This document shows positions 34,995 through 44,628 of a DNA stretch of 64,000 nucleotides, piece by piece. The stretch comes from Ancylobacter sp. WKF20 (GTDB taxonomy: Bacteria; Pseudomonadota; Alphaproteobacteria; Rhizobiales; Xanthobacteraceae): NCBI RefSeq assembly GCF_029760895.1, contig NZ_CP121679.1:2108001-2172000 (forward strand), written 5' to 3'. The notes below the pieces were generated by a model. It had not been told where the DNA came from and made no database searches. It saw only the letters and a program-made list of their open reading frames with translations. Numbering within the stretch: position 1 is the stretch's first letter; every line of letters starts with the position of its first letter. The position numbers and the translations under genes were made by a program.

Positions 34995-36308
34995 ATGACC
35001 GAGAATGAGCCGCGCACCGAGGGTAACGGAGAGGCTGGCACCGCCTTGCGCCGCTTCACCCTCGTCAGCAAGAACCCGGAAAGCGCGATCATCACCTCCT
35101 TCAATCTGCGACCGGCCGACGGGGTTCCCCCGGCCCCGCATAGCGCCGGCCAGCACCTCACCCTATTCGCCGACATTCCCGGCAAGGGGCGGGTGAAGCG
35201 CAACTATTCCATTTCCGCCGCGCCCAATGGCGAGACCTACCGGATTTCGGTGAAGCGCGAGGCGGAGGGTCTGGTGTCGCGCTGGCTGCATGATGAGGCG
35301 CCCATCGGCACGCCGCTGCTCATCGCCCCGCCATCGGGCAGCTTCGTGCTGCCGGAAAGCGATGAGCGCCCCGTCGTGCTGCTCAGCGCCGGGGTCGGGC
35401 TCACGCCCATGGTGGCGATGCTGGAAACCGCCGTCACCGACCGTCCGAACCTCGCCGTCCATTTCATCCATTGCGCGCAGAACGGCACCGTCCACGCCTT
35501 CCGCGACCCTGTGCGCGCGCTCGTCGCGCGGCGTCCGAACCTCTCCTCCACCCTCGTCTATTCGCGCCCCGAGCCGGGCGACGAGATCGGACGCGACTAT
35601 GACGAGGCCGGCCCGCTGACGCTGGACCGTCTCGCCGCCCTCGCCCCGCTGGATGAGGCCGAGATCTATGTCTGCGGCCCGCTGCGCTTTCTGCGCGCCT
35701 TCGTGCCCGGCCTGGCCGCGCGCGGGGTGCCCATGGAGCGCCTGCATTACGAGTTCTTCGGCGGGGTGGAGGATCTGTTCGGCGATCCGCCTGCCGAGGC
35801 GCCGACAGCCGGCACGGCGGCGCCCGTCCCCGCCTATACCGCCCGCGCCGCTGCCGGCTTCACGCGGGAGACCATCGGCGCGACCCTCATCGACAGCGCG
35901 GCGGACGCCATCATCGCCAGCGACCGCGCGGGCGACATCGTGCTGTGGAATGCCGGGGCGGCGCGCATCTTCGGCTTCACGGAGGCCGAGGCGCTCGGCC
36001 AGTCGCTGGACATCATCATCCCCGAGCCGTTCCGAGCCCGGCACTGGGAGGGCTATCACGAGACCGTCGCCTCCGGGGAGAGCCGCTACGGCGCCGGCGA
36101 CATGCTCGCCGTGCCCGGCCTGCACAAGGACGGACGGCGCCTCTCGCTCGAATTCACCATCGCGCTGATGAAGCAGGAGGGCCGCGTCACCGGCATGGTG
36201 GCGAGCCTGCGCGATGTCACCGCCCGCTTCGAGGAGACCAAGGCGCTGAAGAAGAAACTCGCCGCCGCCGAAGAGGCCGCGAAGGCGGGAGCCTCCCCGC
36301 CCGCCTGA
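34995..36308 (+). CDS. Flavohemoglobin-like FAD/NAD reductase fused to a PAS domain
   Basis: A 437-residue fusion. Residues 20-262 match the reductase half of flavohemoglobin Hmp: RNYSIS at 69-74 (FAD), GVGLTPMV at 133-140 and YVCGPLRF at 225-232 (NAD), ending YEFFGG. No globin is attached. Instead, a Pro/Ala linker leads to a PAS domain (about 290-412) and a short coiled coil. His350 in RARH aligns with the heme-ligand His200 of FixL, so heme binding is possible, although the FixL distal Arg is not conserved. The start at 34995 is fixed by GGGAGG. Under NsrR control, an NO-removing or NO-sensing role is plausible. Confidence 0.85.
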   Translation: MTENEPRTEGNGEAGTALRRFTLVSKNPESAIITSFNLRPADGVPPAPHSAGQHLTLFADIPGKGRVKRNYSISAAPNGETYRISVKREAEGLVSRWLHDEAPIGTPLLIAPPSGSFVLPESDERPVVLLSAGVGLTPMVAMLETAVTDRPNLAVHFIHCAQNGTVHAFRDPVRALVARRPNLSSTLVYSRPEPGDEIGRDYDEAGPLTLDRLAALAPLDEAEIYVCGPLRFLRAFVPGLAARGVPMERLHYEFFGGVEDLFGDPPAEAPTAGTAAPVPAYTARAAAGFTRETIGATLIDSAADAIIASDRAGDIVLWNAGAARIFGFTEAEALGQSLDIIIPEPFRARHWEGYHETVASGESRYGAGDMLAVPGLHKDGRRLSLEFTIALMKQEGRVTGMVASLRDVTARFEETKALKKKLAAAEEAAKAGASPPA

Positions 36309-36398
36309 AGCGCGGCACCTTTCGGCGCGGTGGGAATTGACGAGACGGCCCCTCCCCGCCGGTGCAGGGTGGCGACACCCCCGAGGAGACGCCCCACC

Positions 36399-37802
36399 AT
36401 GGCCATCGCCCCCCAGACCTTCGATGACAGTACCTTCGATGCCATCATCATCGGTGCCGGCCAGGCCGGCCCCTCGCTCGCCGGCCGCCTCACCGGCGCG
36501 GGGATGAAGGTCGCGGTGATCGAGCGCCAGCATTTCGGCGGCACCTGCGTGAACACCGGCTGCAAGCCGACCAAGACCATGGTGGCGAGCGCCTATGCCG
36601 CCCGCATGGCGCAGCGCGCCGCCGAGTTCGGCGTGGTGCTCGCCGCCCCGCCCGGCATTGACATGACGATCGTGCAGGCCCGCGCCGGCAAGATCATCGC
36701 CGATGGCCGCTCCGGCATCGAGAGCTGGCTGCTCGGCATGAAGGGCTGCACCGTGATCCGCGGCCATGCCCGCTTCACCGGCCCGCACGAGGTGAGCGTG
36801 GACGGCGCGACGCTGACAGCGCCCCGCATCTTCATCAATGTCGGCGGCCGCGCCAGCGTGCCGGACCTGCCGGGCCTCGCCGACGTGCCCTACCTCACCA
36901 ACACCGACATGGTGGAGATGGCGGCGCTGCCGGAGCATCTGGTCATCATAGGCGGCTCCTATATCGGGCTGGAATTCGCCCAGATGTTCGCCCGCTTCGG
37001 CGCGCGCGTCACTGTCATCGAGAAGAGCCCGCGCCTCATCGCCCGCGAGGATGAGGATGTCTCGGCGACGGTGCGGGAGATCCTGGAGGCCGAGGGCATC
37101 GAGGTCCACGCCGGCGCCGAGATCAGCGAGGTGGCGCGCGAGGGCACAGGCATCGCCGTGCAGCTCGCGACGCCGGGCGGGCGTGAGACCGTCACCGGCT
37201 CGCACCTGCTGCTCGCCATCGGCCGGCGGCCGAACACCGATGATCTCGGCCTCAACGCCGCCGGCATCGCCACCGATGCGCGCGGCTACATCACGGTGGA
37301 CGATCACCTTCAGACCAGCGTGCCCGGCGTCTATGCGCTGGGCGACTGCAACGGGCGCGGCGCCTTCACCCACACCGCCTATAACGACTTCGAGATCGTC
37401 GCCGCCAATCTGCTGGACGGGCAGGACTGGAAGGTGAGCGAGCGCCTGCCGGGCTACGCGCTCTATATCGACCCGCCGCTTGGCCGCGTCGGCATGACCG
37501 AGACGGAGGCCCGCACGACCGGCCGTCCGCTGATGACCGCCAAGCGGCCGATGACGCGGGTCGGCCGCGCGGTCGAAAAGGCCGAGACACAGGGCTTCAT
37601 GAAGGTGGTGGCGGATGCGCAGACAGGCCGCATCCTCGGCGCGGCGATCCTCGGCACGGGCGGGGACGAGGCGATCCACGGCCTGCTCGACGCGATGAAC
37701 GCCGATCTGCCGGCGCGCTTCTTCCAGCGCGCCGTGCCCATTCACCCCACTGTCTCCGAGCTCATCCCCACGCTGCTGGCGGATCTGCGCCCGGAAGTCT
37801 GA
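36399..37802 (+). CDS. Class I pyridine-nucleotide-disulfide oxidoreductase
   Basis: A 467-residue FAD enzyme. The FAD motif is IIIGAGQAGPSLAG; the redox pair Cys50-Cys55 is in GTCVNTGCKPTK; the NAD motif is IIGGSYIGLEFAQ; the C-terminal His-Glu dyad is in HPTVSE. It resembles mercuric reductase in the body, but lacks the N-terminal metal-binding domain and the C-terminal Cys pair, so mercury reduction is unlikely. The gene is 90 bases after the PAS-reductase gene on the same strand and may be co-induced by NO. Its electron acceptor is unknown. Confidence 0.87.
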   Translation: MAIAPQTFDDSTFDAIIIGAGQAGPSLAGRLTGAGMKVAVIERQHFGGTCVNTGCKPTKTMVASAYAARMAQRAAEFGVVLAAPPGIDMTIVQARAGKIIADGRSGIESWLLGMKGCTVIRGHARFTGPHEVSVDGATLTAPRIFINVGGRASVPDLPGLADVPYLTNTDMVEMAALPEHLVIIGGSYIGLEFAQMFARFGARVTVIEKSPRLIAREDEDVSATVREILEAEGIEVHAGAEISEVAREGTGIAVQLATPGGRETVTGSHLLLAIGRRPNTDDLGLNAAGIATDARGYITVDDHLQTSVPGVYALGDCNGRGAFTHTAYNDFEIVAANLLDGQDWKVSERLPGYALYIDPPLGRVGMTETEARTTGRPLMTAKRPMTRVGRAVEKAETQGFMKVVADAQTGRILGAAILGTGGDEAIHGLLDAMNADLPARFFQRAVPIHPTVSELIPTLLADLRPEV

Positions 37803-37822
37803 AACCGCCGACTGAGACGCGC

Positions 37823-39427
37823 TCAGAAGCCGAGCGCGCAGCCATCCTTGCGGGGGTCGGAGCCGGCCATCAGGAAGCCGGTGGCGGGATCGCGGACGAT
37901 GATCTGCCCGCCGCCAATGCCTTCCACCGCGAGCTTCACCGTGTGGCCGCGCGAAGCGAGGTCGACGCGGACCTCCTCCGGCACGACGGGTTCCACCTCG
38001 AGCGTGCCGTCAAAGCCGAAGGAGCGCGGCGCGTCGATCGCGCTCTGCGGGTCGAGCCCCCGGTCGAACAGGCCCGACAGCAGCGCCGCCTGCCCGGCGG
38101 ACTGGTAGTGCCCGCCCATCACCCCGAACACGCCAACCGCCTCGCCATTCCGGCGCAGTAGGCCGGGGATGATGGTGTGCAGCGGGCGCTTGCCCGGCGC
38201 GATGGCGTTCGGGTGCCCCTCGATCAGCCGGAACGAGGCGCCGCGCGAATGCAGCAGCACGCCGGTCTGCGGGTCGATCCGGGTCGAGCCATAGGCGTGG
38301 AAGATCGAGTTGATGAAGGACACCATGTTGCCGTCGCGGTCGACCGCGCAGACATAGACCGTGTCCTTGTGCTCGGGCTCGTCCCACAGCGCCGGCGGGC
38401 GGGCGCGGGCGATGTCGATCTGCGCGGCGAGGCGCTTGGCCGTCTCCTTCGACAGCAGCTCCGCCACCGGCACGGTCATGGCGGCGGGGTCGGCCAGCAG
38501 CGCGTCGCGGTTGTGATAGGCGATCTTGGTCGCCTCGGCATGGAGGTGGATGCGGTCGGCCAGCGACACATCCGGGCCGAGGTCGAACTCGGCGAGGATG
38601 TTCATCAAGAGCAGCGCGAACAGCCCCTGCCCGTTCGGCGGGCATTCCTCGACCGTATAGCCCCGGAACTCGGTGGAGATCGGCGTGGTGTAGAACGCGC
38701 CGTCCTTCATCGCCGCGAAATCGTCGAGCGTGTGCAGCCCGCCGAGGCTCTGGAGATAAGCCACCAGCGATTCGGCCACCTTGCCCTCATAGAAGGCGCT
38801 CGCGCCATGGGCGGCGATTTCGCGCAGGCGCTGGCCGAGCAGCGGCTGGGCGTGCCGGTCGCCCGCCGCATAGGGGGCGCCGTCCTTCAGGAAGGCGGCG
38901 CTGGCATTGGGATCCTGCGCCAGCAGCGCGGCCTCGTCCGCCCAGTCGAAGGCGACGCGCTGGGTCACCGGGTAGCCGGTCTCGGCATAGTCGATGGCGC
39001 GGGCGAAAAGCTGGTCGAGCGGCAGCCGGCCATAATCGGCGTGCAGCTTCATCCAGGCTGAGATGGCGCCGGGCACGGTGATGGCATGGGCGCTGGTGCG
39101 GGGAATTTCGGTGGTGAGCCCGGCCGCCTTCAGCGCGGCGACGCTCGCGGCCATCGGCGCGCGCCCGCTGCCGTTCATCGCGACGGTCGGCTTGCCGGCG
39201 GGGGCGTAGAGCACGAAGCAGTCGCCGCCAATGCCGGTCATCGCCGGCTCGACCACGCACTGCGCCGCCACCGCCGCCAGCGCGGCATCCATGGCGGTGC
39301 CGCCCGCCTGCAGGATCTCCAGCCCCGCCGCGGTCGCGAGCGGATGCGAGGTGGCAATTGCAGCGTCGCGCGCGAACAGGGTCGGGCGCGCGGGGCCGAA
39401 AAATTCCGGGCGGCGGGTCGAGATCAC
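37823..39427 (-). CDS. ggt: Gamma-glutamyltransferase
   Basis: A 534-residue N-terminal nucleophile hydrolase that cleaves or transfers gamma-glutamyl groups. The autoprocessing Thr356 is in KDTVYV, splitting a large and a small subunit; the Gly-rich GGHYQSAG is in the small subunit. There is no signal peptide, so it belongs to the cytosolic GGT-like group. The GTG at 39427 (MISTRRPEFFG) gives the conserved N-terminus; an ATG at 39526 would add 33 non-conserved residues. It faces two FAD amine oxidases and may split gamma-glutamyl amines. Confidence 0.85.
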   Translation of the reverse strand: MISTRRPEFFGPARPTLFARDAAIATSHPLATAAGLEILQAGGTAMDAALAAVAAQCVVEPAMTGIGGDCFVLYAPAGKPTVAMNGSGRAPMAASVAALKAAGLTTEIPRTSAHAITVPGAISAWMKLHADYGRLPLDQLFARAIDYAETGYPVTQRVAFDWADEAALLAQDPNASAAFLKDGAPYAAGDRHAQPLLGQRLREIAAHGASAFYEGKVAESLVAYLQSLGGLHTLDDFAAMKDGAFYTTPISTEFRGYTVEECPPNGQGLFALLLMNILAEFDLGPDVSLADRIHLHAEATKIAYHNRDALLADPAAMTVPVAELLSKETAKRLAAQIDIARARPPALWDEPEHKDTVYVCAVDRDGNMVSFINSIFHAYGSTRIDPQTGVLLHSRGASFRLIEGHPNAIAPGKRPLHTIIPGLLRRNGEAVGVFGVMGGHYQSAGQAALLSGLFDRGLDPQSAIDAPRSFGFDGTLEVEPVVPEEVRVDLASRGHTVKLAVEGIGGGQIIVRDPATGFLMAGSDPRKDGCALGF

Positions 39428-39650
39428 GGGAGATGTCCTGCTCGGGCTGAGGGTCACGGGCGTACCCGCAGGTACGGTGCCCCTCTCTAGCACGATCCGG
39501 GCAAGGCGGCTGTGGCGGCGGCGCATCGGGTCGGCGGCGACACGCCGCAGCGTCGAAAGTCTGAGGGGGGAGTGGCACCGCTTTTGCTGGCTTTCTCGGC
39601 CCGGCGGGCCTCCAATGCGCCCGCCCCTTCACAGTTGAGTCCCCCGTCCC

Positions 39651-40979
39651 ATGGGCCCCCAGGTCGTCCCCGTCGCTTCCGATCCCGTCGTCCCCACCAC
39701 CGCCGATGTCGTCATTGTCGGCGGCGGCATTATCGGCACCACCAGCGCGCTCTATCTCGCCGAACGCGGCCTCAAGGTCGTGCTGTGCGAGAAGGGCCAC
39801 ATTGCCGGCGAGCAATCGAGCCGCAACTGGGGCTGGTGCCGCCAGGCCAAGCGCGACCCGCGCGAATTCGAACTGATCCGCGAGGCGCTGCGCCTCTGGC
39901 GCGGCATGGACGAACATATCGGCGCGCCGACCGGCTTCACCACCACCGGCATTCTGTTCGCCGCCAATGACGCCAAGAAGGAAGCTTCCTTCGAGAGCTG
40001 GGTGCGCGAGGCCGCGCCCGCCGGCATCACGGCGCAGATGCTCACGGCCGCCGAGATCGCCCGCGTCATGCCCGGCGACACGGCCCCGCCCAAGGCGGCG
40101 CTGTGGTGCGATTCGGACGGGCGCGCCGAGCCGCAAAAGGCCGCCCCCGCCATTGCCGAGGCGGCGCGCCGCAAGGGCGCGGTGATCCTCACCGATTGCG
40201 CGGTGCGCGGCATCGAGACCGGCGGCGGCCGGGTCATCGCCGCCATCACCGAGCGCGGGCGCATCGTCACCTCGAACATCGTGGTGGCCGGCGGCGCCTG
40301 GACGCGGCGCATCCTCAAGGATGTCGGCATCGACCTGCCGCAGCTCAAGGTGCGCGCCAGCGTGATGCGCACCTCGCCCGTGCCGGGCGGCCCGGTTCCG
40401 GCGCTGTGGGACCACGACTTTGCCATGCGCCGGCGTGAGGATGGCGGCTACACCATCGCCAATGGCCATGTGAATGTCGTTCCCATCGTGCCGGACAGCT
40501 TCCGCTTCTGCCTGGATTTCCTGCCGGCGCTGCAGATGGAATTCGCCTCGCTGCGCCTGCGCCTCGATTCACGCTTCCTCACCGAATGGAGCGAGGCGGG
40601 CGCGCGCCCCTTCGACCAGCCCTCGGTCTATGAGGCCGCGCGCGTGCTCGATCCGGCGCCCGACGAGGGCTATCTCAATCAGGCCTTCGCCGCGCTCAAG
40701 CGCCGCTTCCCGATGTTCGGCGAGGCGCGCATGGTGCAGAGCTGGGCCGGCTTCATCGACGCCACGCCCGATGCCGTGCCGGTCATCTCGCCGGCCGAGG
40801 GCGTCAGCGGCCTCGTCGTCGCCACCGGCTTTTCCGGCCATGGCTTCGGCATCGGGCCGGGTGCCGGCCATCTCGTGGCGGACATCGTCACCGACATGGC
40901 GCCGATCGCCGATCCGCGCCCCTACCGGCTGTCGCGCTTCTTCGACGGCTCGCGCCCGCGTCCCATGGCGGGGCTCTGA
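39651..40979 (+). CDS. FAD-dependent amine/D-amino acid oxidoreductase (DAO family)
   Basis: A 442-residue flavoprotein. The dinucleotide motif is VVIVGGGIIGTTSALYLAERG, and a conserved SSRNWGWCRQ follows. The C-terminal FAD contacts SPAEGVSGLVVATGFSGHGF are of the DadA/sarcosine oxidase type. It begins MGPQVVPVAS with no signal sequence. It should oxidise an amine or D-amino acid and pass electrons to the respiratory chain or O2. The next gene codes for a second DAO-family oxidoreductase 39 bases away, suggesting a two-gene operon. Confidence 0.87.
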   Translation: MGPQVVPVASDPVVPTTADVVIVGGGIIGTTSALYLAERGLKVVLCEKGHIAGEQSSRNWGWCRQAKRDPREFELIREALRLWRGMDEHIGAPTGFTTTGILFAANDAKKEASFESWVREAAPAGITAQMLTAAEIARVMPGDTAPPKAALWCDSDGRAEPQKAAPAIAEAARRKGAVILTDCAVRGIETGGGRVIAAITERGRIVTSNIVVAGGAWTRRILKDVGIDLPQLKVRASVMRTSPVPGGPVPALWDHDFAMRRREDGGYTIANGHVNVVPIVPDSFRFCLDFLPALQMEFASLRLRLDSRFLTEWSEAGARPFDQPSVYEAARVLDPAPDEGYLNQAFAALKRRFPMFGEARMVQSWAGFIDATPDAVPVISPAEGVSGLVVATGFSGHGFGIGPGAGHLVADIVTDMAPIADPRPYRLSRFFDGSRPRPMAGL

Positions 40980-41018
40980 CCCCGCCTTTTCTGCCTGACC
41001 GCACCGGAGACCCCCGCC

Positions 41019-42314
41019 GTGGCACAGACCATTGCCCGCCGCCCCCTGCCGCGCTCGCTCTATGCGAAGACCGCGATCCCCGCGCCGGAAACCACGGCGC
41101 TCCCCGGCGACGTCACCGCGAAGGTGGCGATCGTCGGCGCCGGCTTCACCGGCCTCTCCGCCGCGCTGCACCTCGCGGAAGCGGGCGTGGAGACGGTGGT
41201 GCTCGACGCCAGCGCCATTGGCTGGGGCGCCTCCGGCCGCAATGGCGGGCAGGTCAATCCCGGCCTCAAATGGGAGCCGGAGGACCTCATCGGCACGTTC
41301 GGCGCCGATCTCGGCGGGCGAATGGTGAAGCTCGGCGACGAGGCGCCGCAGCTGGTCTTCGACCTCATCGCCAAGCACGGCATCGACTGCGCGCCGCAGC
41401 GCGGCGGCACGCTGCGCGCGGCAATCTCCGAAACCGCGGCCACCGGCATCCGCGACTTCCAGCGGCAATGGAGCGCGCGCGGGGCCGATGTCGTCCTCGC
41501 CGACGCCAAGGAAATGGCGGCGCTCACCGGCACCGGCGCCTATCGGCTCGGCGCGCATGACCGGCGCGGCGGGCAGGTGAACCCGCTCGGCTATGTGCGT
41601 GGCCTCGCCGGCGCGGCGCTGAAGGCCGGCGCGCGCATCTTCACCGACACGCCGGCCGTGAAGCTCACGCGCGGGACGGGCGGCTGGGAAATCGCCACGC
41701 CGAATGGCACGGTGCGGGCCGAGCGCGTCATCCTCGCCACCAATGGCTATAGCGACGATCTCTGGCCGGGGCTGCGCCGCTCGGTGGTGCCGGTGTTCTC
41801 CTCGATCACCGCCACCGAACCGCTGCCGGCGCAGGTGCGCGCGCCGATCATGCCGAACGGCGTGGTGCTCTACGAGATGTCCTCATCCTATGTCTATTAC
41901 CGCCTCGACGATGCCGGCCGCTTCGTGATGGGCGGGCGCAGCGTGCTGCGCGAGGCGAGCGCGCCGGTGGACTATACCGCGCTGGTCGATCACGCGACGC
42001 GGCTGTTCCCGGTGCTCCGGGCGTTCGAGTGGACGCACCGCTGGAACGGGCAGGTCGCCGTGACCTGGGATCACCTGCCGCATCTGCATGAGCCCGAGGC
42101 CGGGCTGCATATCGGCCTCGGCTATAATGGCCGCGGCGTCGCCATGGCGACCGCGACGGGCCGGATGCTGGCGCGGCGCGCGGCCGGCGGCGGGCCGGAG
42201 ACGCTCGATCTGCCGGTCACCCGCATCCGCCCCATCCTCGGCCACGCCGCCTGGCCGCTCGCGGTCAAGACGCGCCTGAAATGGGACCGCCTGCGCGAGA
42301 CCTTCGCGCACTGA
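41019..42314 (+). CDS. FAD-dependent oxidoreductase, gamma-glutamylputrescine oxidase (PuuB/OrdL) type
   Basis: A 431-residue DAO-family flavoenzyme starting at GTG 41019. It has KVAIVGAGFTGLSAALHLAEAG and the family GWGASGRNGGQVNPGLK. The middle VVPVFSSITATEPLP and the C-terminal GYNGRGVAMATATGRMLA match PuuB-like enzymes. It probably oxidises an amine such as a gamma-glutamyl-polyamine to an aldehyde, making H2O2 and ammonia. It is the second gene after the other DAO-type gene, convergent with an ABC importer operon. A bidirectional terminator lies between. Confidence 0.85.
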   Translation: MAQTIARRPLPRSLYAKTAIPAPETTALPGDVTAKVAIVGAGFTGLSAALHLAEAGVETVVLDASAIGWGASGRNGGQVNPGLKWEPEDLIGTFGADLGGRMVKLGDEAPQLVFDLIAKHGIDCAPQRGGTLRAAISETAATGIRDFQRQWSARGADVVLADAKEMAALTGTGAYRLGAHDRRGGQVNPLGYVRGLAGAALKAGARIFTDTPAVKLTRGTGGWEIATPNGTVRAERVILATNGYSDDLWPGLRRSVVPVFSSITATEPLPAQVRAPIMPNGVVLYEMSSSYVYYRLDDAGRFVMGGRSVLREASAPVDYTALVDHATRLFPVLRAFEWTHRWNGQVAVTWDHLPHLHEPEAGLHIGLGYNGRGVAMATATGRMLARRAAGGGPETLDLPVTRIRPILGHAAWPLAVKTRLKWDRLRETFAH

Positions 42315-42340
42315 TCCGCGCGCGCTGAACCTCGCCAAAG

Positions 42341-42378
42341 AAAAAGCCCCGGAACGCAGCTGCGCTCCGGGGCTTTTT
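42341..42378. terminator. Bidirectional terminator between convergent operons
   Basis: AAAAAGCCCCGGA pairs with TCCGGGGCTTTTT, giving a strong GC stem of about 8 pairs extended by an A/T end; the loop region ACGCAGCTGCGC adds a further stem. It has T runs on both strands, and lies between the PuuB-like stop and the permease stop. Confidence 0.9.
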
Positions 42379-42394
42379 GGTGGAAGCGGAAAGA

Positions 42395-43222
42395 TCAGGC
42401 CGGCGTGCCGCGCAGGCGCTCGGAGCGGCGGCGCAGCAGTTCCAGCGTCATCATCAGGAGCGCGGCGAAGACGACGAGGAAGGTCGCCGCTGCGGTGATG
42501 GTCGGCGAGATCTGCTCGCGGATGCCGGAGAACATCTGGCGCGGCAAGGTGCGCTGGTCCGGGCTCGACAGGAACAGCGCCACCACCACCTCATCCCAGG
42601 AGGTGACGAAGGCGAACAGCGCGCCCGAGGTCACGCCCGGCGCGATCAGCGGCAGGGTCACGGTGCGAAACGCGGTCCAGGGCGAGGCGCCGAGCGAGGC
42701 GGCGGCGCGGGTGAGCGAGCGGTCGAAGCCGGTCAGCGTCGCCGTCACCGTGATGACGACGAAGGGCGTGCCGAGAATGGCATGGGCGAGGATCAGCCCG
42801 AGATAGGTGTTGTTCAGCCCCACCGCCGCGAAGCCGAAGAACATCGCCACCGCCACGATCACCACCGGCACGATCATCGGCGAGATCAGGATCGACAGGA
42901 TCAGCCCGGCGAAGGGCACGTTGCCGCGCGACAGGCCGAGCGCGGCGAGCGTGCCGAGGCCGGTGGCGATCAGCGTCGAGAAGAAGGCGACGAAGGCGCT
43001 GTTATAGAGCGCCACCCGCCAGCGCTCGTTGAAGAAGAAGTCCTCATACCAGCGCAGACTCAGCCCCGGCAGCGGGTAGGTGAACCATGGCTCGCTCGAG
43101 AAGGAGAGCGGCATGATGACGAGGATCGGCCCGACCAGGAACAGGAAGACCAGCGTGCAGTACACGGCGAAGATCAGGTAGGACAGCTTCTCGCGCGGGG
43201 TGGCGTAGGCGGGTGCAAGCAT
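42395..43222 (-). CDS. ABC transporter permease, PotC type
   Basis: A 275-residue six-helix inner-membrane permease. The EAA loop is RAAASLGASPWTAFRTVTLP. It starts MLAPAYATPREKLSYL. The start is at 43222; the same frame is open much further upstream, but that part overlaps the partner permease. It is the last of four genes in an importer operon (ATPase, binding protein, permease, permease), 5 bases after the partner. Confidence 0.9.
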   Translation of the reverse strand: MLAPAYATPREKLSYLIFAVYCTLVFLFLVGPILVIMPLSFSSEPWFTYPLPGLSLRWYEDFFFNERWRVALYNSAFVAFFSTLIATGLGTLAALGLSRGNVPFAGLILSILISPMIVPVVIVAVAMFFGFAAVGLNNTYLGLILAHAILGTPFVVITVTATLTGFDRSLTRAAASLGASPWTAFRTVTLPLIAPGVTSGALFAFVTSWDEVVVALFLSSPDQRTLPRQMFSGIREQISPTITAAATFLVVFAALLMMTLELLRRRSERLRGTPA

Positions 43223-43227
43223 GTCGG

Positions 43228-44484
43228 TCAGCCCAGTTTCACCTTGTCGATGCCCACCACGCGGTTGAACACCGCATAGAGCACCAGCGTGATCATCAGG
43301 AGGATGGCGCCGAGAGCCGAGGCCTGGCCCCAGTTCATTTCCTTGTTGGTGTAGAGCGCCACGAAATAGCTCACCATCTGGTCCTGTGGCCCGCCGACCA
43401 GCGCCGGGGTGATGTAGTAGCCGAGCGAGAGGATGAAGGTGAGCAGGCAGCCGGCCCCGACGCCGGGCAGGGTCTGCGGCATGTAGACCGAGACGAAGGC
43501 GGTGAGCGGACCGGCGCCAAGCGAGCGCGCGGCGCGCAGATGCGAGGCGGGGATCGACTTCATCACCGAATAGATCGGCAGGATGGTGAAGGGCAGCTGG
43601 ATGTGCGTCATCGCCAGCACGGTGCCGAAGCGGTTGAAGATGAGCTGCACCCGCTCCGTGGTGATGTTGAGCGCCAGCAGGAAGTCGTTCAGCACGCCAT
43701 TGCTCTGCAGGAGCACGATCCACGCCGTGGTGCGCACCAGGATCGAGGTGGTGAAGGGCAGCAGCACCAGGATCATCAGCATATTGGCATGCTTGGGCGG
43801 CAGGATCGCCAGGAGGTGCGCCACCGGATAGCCCAGCACCAGAGTGGCCAGCGTCACCATGAAGCTGATCCAGATGGTGCGGTAGAAGATGTCGAGGAAG
43901 ATCGACTGGTCGGCGAAGTTGCGCGTCACGGCGCCGCTCGCGTCCTGCCGCAGGTCGACCGAGGTGAGCAGGTAATAGGGCGTGAAGGTCGCCCCCGCGC
44001 GCTTCATGATCGCCCAGAACTCGACCGAGCCCCATTCCGCGTCATTGGCGAGGAACTTCTCTTTCCACGGTCCGCCGCCGCCGGCGTCGATCAGCCGGCC
44101 GGCCTTGAGGAAGCGCGAGCGCGCGCCCGGCACCTCGTAATTGATGCGCTTGCCGACGAGCGCGGTGGTGCGGTCCTTCTGGGTCTGGGTGAGGTCGTCA
44201 GCGAAGGCGGCGAACACATCCTCGCCCGGCGTCGCCTGCCCGTCCCAGCCCTGCAGGGACAGCATGGTCTTGGGAAGCGCCTCGCGCACTTCGGTGTTCT
44301 CGACCGCGCGGACCAGCATCAGGCCGATGGGCAGCGCGAAAACCGCCAGCACGAAGAGCAGAAGCGGCGCGACCAGCGAGAAGGAGCGGGCCCGGTTCAG
44401 GCGCTCGGCGCGTCTCAGCTTGGTCTTGAGCGAGGTGCGGTCGACGCCGGTCACGGCGCCGCCTTCCAGGGCGGCTACAGCCAT
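43228..44484 (-). CDS. ABC transporter permease, PotB type, with long periplasmic insert
   Basis: A 418-residue permease, about 120 longer than usual. The N-terminal helix (SLVAPLLLFVLAVFALPIGLM) is followed by a ~140-residue polar periplasmic segment with charged stretches (TQTQKDRTTALVG, PGARSRFLKAGRLID). The remaining helices and EAA loop (RAARSLGAGPLTAFVSVYMP) follow. Such long forms occur in alphaproteobacterial polyamine-type importers, and the insert may contact the binding protein. It is followed 5 bases later by the second permease. Confidence 0.88.
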   Translation of the reverse strand: MAVAALEGGAVTGVDRTSLKTKLRRAERLNRARSFSLVAPLLLFVLAVFALPIGLMLVRAVENTEVREALPKTMLSLQGWDGQATPGEDVFAAFADDLTQTQKDRTTALVGKRINYEVPGARSRFLKAGRLIDAGGGGPWKEKFLANDAEWGSVEFWAIMKRAGATFTPYYLLTSVDLRQDASGAVTRNFADQSIFLDIFYRTIWISFMVTLATLVLGYPVAHLLAILPPKHANMLMILVLLPFTTSILVRTTAWIVLLQSNGVLNDFLLALNITTERVQLIFNRFGTVLAMTHIQLPFTILPIYSVMKSIPASHLRAARSLGAGPLTAFVSVYMPQTLPGVGAGCLLTFILSLGYYITPALVGGPQDQMVSYFVALYTNKEMNWGQASALGAILLMITLVLYAVFNRVVGIDKVKLG

Positions 44485-44628
44485 TCGATACTTCCCCTCG
44501 GCTGGTGTCGGCCGGCTCTGGCGGGCGTGTGCCGCACTCGTCCGGGTCGATCGGTTCGTTCGGCCGGGGCGCCGCGAAGCTCCCGGCCGGCGTTCTCATC
44601 CCCCGTGCAGCGGGGGCCGGCACCGGCA

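Noticed and set aside
36399..37802. Mercuric reductase
   Set aside because: The body is similar, but there is no N-terminal metal domain, no C-terminal Cys pair and no mer genes nearby.
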